Assembly: GCA_036426205.1 (NCBI GenBank)
Contig: WSYH01000849.1
Coordinates: 62,001-126,000, forward strand
DNA: 64,000 nt
Source: Ascaphus truei
Taxonomy: Eukaryota; Chordata; Amphibia; Anura; Ascaphidae
Direction: 5' to 3'
The notes beneath the pieces were generated by a model. It saw only the letters and a list, made by a program, of their open reading frames with translations, ran no database searches and had not been told where the DNA came from. This document shows, piece after piece, positions 57,293-64,000 of this stretch. The position numbers were made by a program, and so were the translations under genes. How positions within the stretch are numbered: the first letter of the stretch is position 1; each line of letters opens with the position of its first letter.

Positions 57293-58010
57293 CCTTATTG
57301 CACTCTACCAGCTCAGGGATACCTTGTGGAAAAGCTACAAAGTAACTGGCACTACCAAGGATCTCAATCACTACAGATGCATGCGGAACATGTGCACAAG
57401 GCAAGCAAGGCATGCAAAAGCACAATATTACTCTGACAATCTCCCCCAAAATACAACAAACCCAGCTAACTTCTGGAAGGTTATCAACAATATATTTCAG
57501 CCTCCTAACCATCAACAACCAAGTAATATCACTAAGGGGGATATTACTCTGACAAACCCCACTGACATTGCAAATACATTCAATGATTACTTTGTGGGGT
57601 GCACCACTAACTTATTAGCAAAACGCAGCCCAAACCACAAACCTGAATCTCATCCTGGGAGTACCCCTATAGTCCCACCCCCTCTCAACACTGCCCACAA
57701 TTTTCAATTTGGCCCAGTATCTGAAGAGGAGATTATACAAGCGCTCCTCAAACTAAAACTAAACAGCCAATGTGGACCTGACTTGCTACAATCTAGGTTC
57801 CTACGACTTGGTGCCCCAGCCATTGCCAAACCAATTGCGTCCATAGTCAACTCTATCCTGTCTGCAGGCCATATCCCTAAGACCTGGAAAACGGCCAGAG
57901 TTGTCCCAATCTTCAAAAGTGGGGACAAAAACACTGTCTCAAACTACAGGCCAATCTCACTTCTCCCAATTCTTCAAAAAGTCATGGAGAAATGTGTCCA
58001 CTCCCAATAA
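57271..58010 (+). pseudogene. LINE linker and N-terminal reverse transcriptase
   Basis: Continues the preceding frame after a +1/-1 shift: ALYQLRDTLWKSYK, AKAQYYSDNL, NPANFWKVIN, then NSQCGPDLL (degenerate GPD), TWKTARVVPIFKSGD and NYRPISLLPIL of RT motif 1-2. A second shift at about 58005 moves it into the SDFYTKTNFPSQ frame that begins the 12.9-kb copy. Confidence 0.85.
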
Positions 58011-58300
58011 GCGATTTCTATACCAAGACCAATTTCCCTAGCCAATCCATATCTGGCTTTCGTCCCAAACACTCCACCTGTAACTACCCTGCTAAAAGTT
58101 TGCAATCCAGTGTGTGGAATGGAACGCGGGACAACTCACTGGTGCGTATTCCTAGATTTGCAAAGGCTTTGACACAGTTGATCATGCTATCCTGCTTAAC
58201 AACACCAGAGATCTGAATAGGGGAAGCATGCTTTAAACTGGTTTCAGTCTACCTATCGGGCACAGCCAACATGGTCCATCCTCAGGCTCTAACTCCAACA

Positions 58301-59400
58301 CTCAAGCGTAACTCTGCAATGGTGGTACTCACAAATTGACAATGTCAATATAGGCGTATCAGGACACTTCTTCTCTGATAGGAGCCCTTAATGATTCTCC
58401 CTCAGAGTGGTGTCTTGATTAAGTGTCAGGAAGCTTGTTGTGTGGTCAGGGTTTTACTCCAAGGTTTATGTAGAAGAAAGAGAGAACGCACAATAGTACA
58501 GTAGGTCTAAATAAGTGTATTAGCAGCAATGAATAGACATATGCATAATGCACTCAAATTTCCAATATGTTTTACGTTCGAGGGAGAGGACAGCTGGTTG
58601 TAGAGAGTGTGGTATCTCCAGGAGCGGCGGAACACTTCCGCATGCGTCACATGTATCCGCGTCACGTCTGTGACGTTCGGGTTGGGGCGGAAGAAGCTGC
58701 CCTGTGTGTCCGTCTCCGTGCCAGCACCTAGCTCCAAGGATCTCCCCAGCTAGTCACCTCCCACAGCAGATCGATTCTACGCGTTTCGCTGTGGCTCTTC
58801 GGTAATCGGATTAATGAACCCCATGTGTCCCCCATATTTATAGTCCATGATCAAATACAGATGGCCAATCAGGGGTACAATACAATAATTGCCAATCAGT
58901 ATGGTTTTATGGCATTTAGCTAAGGAGGGTTATTTACAATAACACAATACAATAATAGATATAATAATATAAACAGGCTTTCATTGCTATACAATCAAAA
59001 AATCATATAATATGTACACTCAAATAACTATATACTTTAATATGGTTCATAAAATAGAATAATAAGAATAAATAAAGATATAATATGAAATATAATATAA
59101 CGGCGCGGAGGAGGTGGAAGTCTGAATAGGATGAGGAAGATAAACAAAATTAGTTACACATTTATTACACTAAAATAACAATTCATTGTTAAAATGCATA
59201 CTAAAATATTCAGAGCAATAAAACAACTAAGATATGTTAAAAAAGTTAAAAAAAGTTAAAAAAAGTTATAAAAGTTATATCAAGAAGGCACCAATGTCTA
59301 TATCAACATTAAGACCCTTTGGATTGAGGGTCTGCATTTTATGAATCCAAAAGGTTTCCCTTTTTGCTAATGTACCGGGACATGCTCTATACCTTTAAAA
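58301..59400 (-). repeat. Left inverted terminal copy (pLTR-like) of the Penelope element
   Basis: Reverse complement of 61683-62846. It lacks about 30 bp present in the right copy near 61715-61745. Shared landmarks include CTCCAGGAGCGGCGGAACAC and GCACCTAGCTCCAAGGATCT. Its inner end holds antisense codons for the ORF C-terminus. Confidence 0.9.
58772..58808 (-). ncRNA. Hammerhead-like motif, left copy, core mutated
   Basis: On the minus strand: CGATTA, CCGAAGA, GCCACAGC, GAAA, CGCGTA, GAATCG. Stem I, a GC/GC stem II with CACA loop and the GAAAC...GTA cleavage box are present. The first box reads CCGA instead of CUGA (U4 changed), which should abolish activity. Confidence 0.45.
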
Positions 59401-59629
59401 GTTAAAAATTAATTTTAACCGAATTTCAACAGAATGTTATTTCAAAGGGTCTCACGTTTGCACCCACTGTTGGTCCAAATAATTTTAAACTTTTTATTGA
59501 TGCCAATTTATTTTTAAGGAAACTCACGTACAAAAGACATTTTTAAATCAAACATCAATAAAGAGAGAAATAGTAATACAAACGGACAATTACCCCTAAT
59601 AGAACCAATAACAATTTTTAACATAATGC

Positions 59630-61843
59630 TGATGAAACCAAAATCTACTTTTTACCCTAGTCATGAAAAAGGTCATTTTTAGAAGTATTTTACAAATGGT
59701 ACTCAATGATTTTAATCTTTTGGACACAACAGCCTACAAATTTAAACATAATTTAACAAAAAAAAGAAGGGAAGCATTAGAAGACTTAACTGTGAATGAA
59801 AATATTGTTATCAAACAGGCAGATAAAGGTGGGGGAGTTGTTATTAGGATCGTATTATTATGAGGGAGAAGCCAATGAATTTTAGGAGATACAAGCACAT
59901 ATTTAGTATTAAAGGATAATCCAACAAAGCGTTTCCAACGACCTGAAAAAATTATTAATTAAGGAAAAGAACAGGGAATTCTAAATGAAGGAGAATACAA
60001 ATTCTTTGGAATGAAAATGCAAAACTCCCGCGTATCTACCTTTCACTAAGATACATAAGGATCCAATAAACCCACAGGCGACCAATATATCAAGTATAGA
60101 GTCTTTAACAAGTAATTTATCACACTATATTGACTGTCATCTACAAAAATATGTCAGTTCTTTAAATCCTATATAAAAGATACAACAATGTGTGATAAAC
60201 ATTTTGATAATATCAAATGGAGTGAGGAATACATTTAGTACAAGCGGATGTCACATCCCTTTACACTTCCATTGTACACTCAGATGGGTTAATAAAGCTA
60301 TTGACAGTAATTGAAGAAAGGATATTGAGATGAAGGATGAACAGATCAACTTTTTGCTTGAATCTATATCCTTCATCCTGGAGAAAGAAAAATTATTTCT
60401 GGGTTTAAGAATAGATATTATTTGCCAAAAACAAGGAACAGCAATGTGGGACCAAGTTTGCACCAAGTTATGCGAACCTCTTTATGGGAGTCTGGGAGGA
60501 CGATTACATCTGGTCAACCAAAGAAAATTGGTGCAAACTTGGTCTCATGAATCGTTTCATAGATATATCCTGTTATATGGAGAAGGCAAGCATAGAGGAA
60601 CTTGAAGTTTTTTTTCACACATATGGGAGAAAATACAAGAACAATCTAAATTTACTACAATTAGGAGTAAAGAGAGAGTAGAATTTCTAGATCTATAATC
60701 TATGTGGAAATGATACAATAAAAACCAAAACCTTTTTAAAAAGGTAGATATAATAACTTCATACTAGAGAGCACGCTCACAATCCAGAATGGATTCGTAA
60801 TATCCCATATGGACAGCTAAGACGAATCAAAGAGGTTGCACAGAAGAGTAATGTATATCACGAACAATCAGAGATCCTTTAAATTTAAATAAAGAAAGAT
60901 ACATAAGAAGACTATAAATAAGCGGTCAAAGAATAGTTAGACAGTAAGAAATTAAGTCAAAGAAAGAAAAATACAACACAAACACAATTTTAATGTGGAT
61001 TTACTCAACACTACAATAGAGAAGCATCACCAAATCAAGCAGAATTATAGGAAGACACGCATATTTAAAGAATGACGATAGTTTTAAAAGACCATCACCT
61101 AACCATTCGTGTCCAAGCGCCGCCTCTTCCTCTACACCAATTTTCATAGCACCACAAGTCTAGCACTCTTAACAAGTATTATCCTCGGACCTTGACCTCC
61201 TTACGCTCAGTTTTTCCCACAACACCAACAAACACCGCAAACCATACCATTCCCGTCTATACCAGATAAACTGTGGTCATTTTTAAAAAAGCCCACCCAA
61301 TCTTAAGGAGAGGCTAGCACCAACCACCATTCTTTAGAAAGACAATCTGGAAGAGGACAACTCATGGCTAGATAAACACAAAGGCTTATGGTCTGTTATA
61401 CATGCAAAGCTGTATTAATAAAGATTAAAGACAAAAATCAGTTTCCAAATCAAATATCCACTGGGTGAGAATTTTAAAATTGAGGGGTTATACATATGTA
61501 AAACAGATTTCTGTTTTCTATATTTTAGAGGTCCTTGCGGTCTCCAATATATAGGTGTCTACCTCACCGCTCTATAAAGTCGGATTTTAGAGCATCTGTT
61601 TAAATATCAAGAAGGGCTATGTAACACACAAAGGTCTCTAAGAATTTTATTATATCAGCCAATCCAATCCCATAATTTTAACCTTTTAAAGGTATAGAGA
61701 TGTCTCCCGGTATACATTGGAAGGGGGCAATAGATTAAATTACATAGAACAAAAAGGGAAACCTTTTGGATTCATAAAATGCAGACCCTCAATCCAAAGG
61801 GTCTTAATGTTGATATAGACATTGGTGCCTTCTTGATATAACT
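59630..61843 (+). pseudogene. Penelope-type reverse transcriptase plus GIY-YIG endonuclease, broken
   Basis: Recognisable across several frames: FYPSHEKGH, HNLTKK-REALEDL, IVIKQADKGGGVVI (59660-59860), LPRIY and TKIHKDP (about 60030), TSNLSHYIDCHLQKYV, ADVTSLYTSI, QGTAM followed by a shift (about 60440), ANLFMG/VWEDDYIWS, and NRFID with the second Asp of the catalytic box lost to a small deletion (about 60562). Near 61530 is GPCGLQYIG ... SRILEHL, the GIY-YIG core of EN+ Penelope elements with a stop inside. The final ETFWIHKMQTLNPKGLN and a stop at about 61843 are intact. Not functional. Confidence 0.8.
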
Positions 61844-62846
61844 TTTATAACTTTTTTAACTTTTTTAACTTTTTTAACATATCTTAGTTGTTTTTAGTGC
61901 TCTGAATATTTTAGTATAGCAATTTTAACAATGAATTGTTAATTTTAGTGTAATAAATGTGTAACTAATTTTGTTTATCTTCCTCATCCTATTCAGACTT
62001 CCACCTCCTCCTGCGCCGTTTATATTATATTATCATATATATATCTTTATTTATTCTTATTATTCTATATTTGATTAAACCATATTAAAGTATATTAAGT
62101 TATTTGAGTGTACATATTATAATGATTTTTTGATTGTATTAGCAAATGAAAGCCTGTTTATATTTATTATATCTATTATTGTATTGTGTTATTGTAATAT
62201 ACCTCCTTAGCTAAATGCCATAAAACACATACTGATTGGCAATTATTGTATTGTACCCCCTGATTGGCCATCTGTATTTGATCATGGACTATAAATATAA
62301 GGAGGGACACATGGGGTTCATTAATCCGATTCCTGAAGAAGCCACAGCGAAACGCGTAGAATCGATCTGCTGTGGGAGGTGACTGAGCTGGGGAGATCCT
62401 TGGAGCTAGGTGCTGGCACGGAGACGGACACACAGGGCAGCTTCTTCCGCCCCAACCCGAGACGTCACAGGACGTGACGCGGATACATGTGACGCATGCG
62501 GAAGTGTTCCGCCGCTCCTGGAGATACCAGCACTCTCTACAACCAGCTGTCCTCTCCCTCGAACGTAAAACATATTGGAAATGTGAGTGCATTATGCATA
62601 TGTCTATTCATTGCTGCTAATACATTATTTAGACCATACTGTACTATTGTGCGTTCTCTCTTTTCTTCTACATAAACCTTGGGAGTAAAAACCCTGACCA
62701 CAAACAAGCTTCCTGACACGTTATCAAGACACCACTCTGAGGGAGAATCCATTAAAGGGCTCCTATCAGAGAGAGAAGTGTCTCTGATACGCCTTATATT
62801 GACATTGTCAATTGTGAGTACCACCATTGCAGAGTTACCTTGAGAC
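61683..62846 (+). repeat. Right inverted terminal copy (pLTR-like) of the Penelope element
   Basis: Contains the end of the ORF, an AT-rich stretch, a GC-richer part with CGTGACGCGGATACATGTGA, and a hammerhead-like motif at 62327-62364. The equivalent of the left copy's outer end is at about 62846 (CTTGAG); unpaired sequence follows to 63170. Confidence 0.9.
62327..62364 (+). ncRNA. Hammerhead ribozyme-like motif, right copy
   Basis: Reads CGATTC, CTGAAGA, A, GCCACAGC, GAAA, CGCGTA, GAATCG. Stem I pairs perfectly over 6 bp (CGATTC with GAATCG); the boxes CUGANGA and GAAA are intact; a very short stem III closes around CGCG before the predicted cleavage after GUA. Short type-I hammerheads of this kind are known from Penelope-like elements. 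Caution: one extra A separates the CUGAAGA box from the 2-bp GC/GC stem II, and stem II is weak. Confidence 0.55.
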
Positions 62847-63170
62847 TTCATTTGTTTATACTATCTGCACCATTATATACTTTTTTCTTTCATGTTCACG
62901 AGACACACAGCGCTCCGCTCAAATTACCAACCTACCAAAGATCTACCTGGACCTGGACAGTCCGTTTAAAGGGTGTAGAGCTGCTTTTTATTTGTTGTAT
63001 TTCACACCACTATTGTATTCACTTTTGTATTCACTTTTATTGGTGGAGGTCATTTATCATATTATATGATATATATTTAAAATTTACATATCACTGTCAC
63101 TTGCACTATATAGACCAGATATTGTTTCATTTTTAGTTTAAGAAGCGCCCGGTTTTTATTCTTGTTTTTG

Positions 63171-64000
63171 TCTAACTCCAACCCCCTGGATATCACCTTT
63201 GGTGTCCCGCAAGGCTCTGTTCTGGGGCCCCTACTCTTCAGTGTTCATTAATGATCTTCCCACAGCTTGTAAGGAAGCCTCAATACACATGTATGCAGAC
63301 GACAAAATCCTATATGCACACAGTCATAGCCTCTCTGACCTTCAACACATACTTCAGCCTGACGTTTTGAGACTCGAAAACTGGATTTCCCAAAACAAAC
63401 TGTTTTTAAACACTGACAAGACTGTAACAATGGTATTTGGGACCAAGACTAAATTTTTAAAGCTCCCAGTGACTGAGCTCCTGATTAGAACCAACGCTAA
63501 CACCACCCTAACCCCTGTCACTAGTTTTAAATACCTGGGCTTATGGTTTGACTCCCACTTAACATTCGTGATGCACATTGATACCCTGACAACCAAGACC
63601 TATGCCAAACTAGGGGTACTTTACAGGAACAAATCCTCCCAAAGTCTCCTGGTCAGAAAGCGTATCGCACAGCAGATGCTAATGCCAATTATTGACTATG
63701 GAGACATAGTATATGGCTCGGCACCTCAAACCCACCTTAGCAAACTTGACACCCTCTACAATTCAATTTGTCGTTTTGTTCTCCAGTGCAACTACAACAC
63801 ACATCACTGCGATATGCTCAAAGAACTAGATTGGTTATCACTAGAGTCTCGGCGCAAAGTTCACCTTTCCTGTCTTGCCTTTAAATTCTTTATGGGCAAG
63901 CTACCCAGCTACCTGAACAAGCTCCTCACCCCTACCACATGCAGCACTTATCATCTGAGATCAGACTCCAAAAGACTGTTCATGGTCCCAAGGCTCAACA
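63171..64000 (+). pseudogene. LINE reverse transcriptase, 3' part after the Penelope insertion
   Basis: Resumes exactly where 58299 stops: [13 protein letters not shown], a 2-nt deletion at about 63239 shifting the frame relative to the 12.9-kb copy, INDLPTACKEASIHMYADDK, LSDLQHILQ, NTDKTVTMVFGTK, YLGLWFDSHLTF and IDYGDIVYGSAP. It closely matches 13230-14060. The element continues beyond the window. Confidence 0.9.

Larger units (their letters stand above)
55600..58299 (+). mobile_element. Jockey-superfamily LINE, 5' part, split by a Penelope-like element
   Basis: Contains a leader, a 2A-like motif, an AP endonuclease domain and the first half of the RT. The element resumes at 63171 and runs off the window. 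From about 58050 the sequence differs from the 12.9-kb copy mainly by single-base deletions, breaking every frame. Confidence 0.85.
58300..63170 (+). mobile_element. Penelope-like element (EN+) with inverted terminal copies and a perfect 12-bp target duplication
   Basis: 4871 bp inserted into the LINE. The LINE dodecamer TCTAACTCCAAC occurs at 58288-58299 and again at 63171-63182, a perfect target duplication; the uninterrupted LINE at 13.23 kb has it once. The interior encodes a Penelope-type RT and GIY-YIG endonuclease in broken frames. The left end (58301-59400) is a roughly 1.1-kb inverted copy of 61683-62846, which includes the last codons of the ORF plus the 3' region. The right end extends a further 320 bp with no partner. 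Penelope elements commonly carry terminal repeats in inverted orientation, so the structure fits the family. Confidence 0.85.
43747..64000 (+). other. ARHGAP5: ARHGAP5 intron 2 (open at the window end)
   Basis: Begins with donor GTAGGT at 43747. Read-through would add only 11 residues before a stop at 43780-43782. I looked for the RhoGAP-domain exons (WESNYFG, EGLYRVSGN-type sequences) and saw none, so at least 20.2 kb of intron is present. The content is mostly mobile elements, listed separately; 46.2-47.0, 49.7-50.1, 51.5-52.9 and 54.6-55.6 kb hold nothing else I can name. Confidence 0.85.

Noticed and set aside
58301..62846. Inverted arms as LTRs of a retrovirus or a giant DNA-transposon TIR
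   Set aside because: The enclosed RT and GIY-YIG motifs are Penelope-type, the target duplication is 12 bp, and the right arm extends beyond the left; inverted pLTRs fit better.
1..64000. CRISPR array, operon, riboswitch or phage attachment site
   Set aside because: The tandem arrays are ordinary minisatellites without spacer structure, and gene content and splice signals are those of a vertebrate.

Overview
The window looks like a repeat-rich amphibian (probably anuran) nuclear genome. The evidence is one conserved vertebrate gene with intron/exon structure and a CpG-island promoter, embedded in CR1, L2 and other Jockey-superfamily LINEs, a CORE-SINE, a Penelope-like element, Ty3/Gypsy debris, a Tc1 relic, and hAT-, mariner-, Harbinger- and TTAA-type MITEs. 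The species cannot be fixed from the sequence. There is no prokaryotic signature, CRISPR array, rRNA or functional tRNA gene that I can support.

The only confident host gene is ARHGAP5 (p190-B RhoGAP), + strand. A CpG-rich block at 18.8-19.13 kb with ZNF143-, CRE- and YY1-like sites ends in a consensus splice donor and is the likely promoter plus noncoding exon 1. A 20.7-kb intron follows. The large exon 2 runs 39866-43746, with its ATG at 40045. It encodes 1234 residues: the N-terminal GTPase domain, the FF-domain region, the pseudoGTPase region, the two YAxP tyrosine motifs and the basic/acidic tail. The C-terminal RhoGAP exons lie beyond the window or were not seen, so intron 2 is at least 20.2 kb.

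Layout. 1-6.7 kb: an unrecognised long open frame, a Gypsy RNase H scrap, a candidate LTR, an L2 3' end, and a 2.4-kb hAT-like element (perfect 8-bp target duplication) filled with pyrimidine- and purine-strand simple sequence. 6.7-12 kb: minisatellites with 35-bp and 47-bp units. 12-18.8 kb: LINE copy plus MITEs. 18.8-39.8 kb: ARHGAP5 promoter and intron 1, with antisense CR1 and L2 copies and many MITEs. 39.8-43.8 kb: the coding exon. 43.8-64 kb: intron 2 with nested MITEs, a Tc1 relic, L2 copies, and a LINE whose 5' part encodes a 2A-like GDIEPNPGP motif. That LINE is split by a 4.87-kb Penelope-like element with 1.1-kb inverted terminal copies and a perfect 12-bp target duplication.

Most noteworthy: the Penelope-like insertion, each arm of which carries a hammerhead-ribozyme-like motif; the 2A motif in the LINE; a family of 39-64-bp TTAA-ended palindromes resembling ultra-short piggyBac-type MITEs, repeated across the window; and a 47-bp minisatellite whose clean edges and indel-rich interior suggest unpolished assembly.
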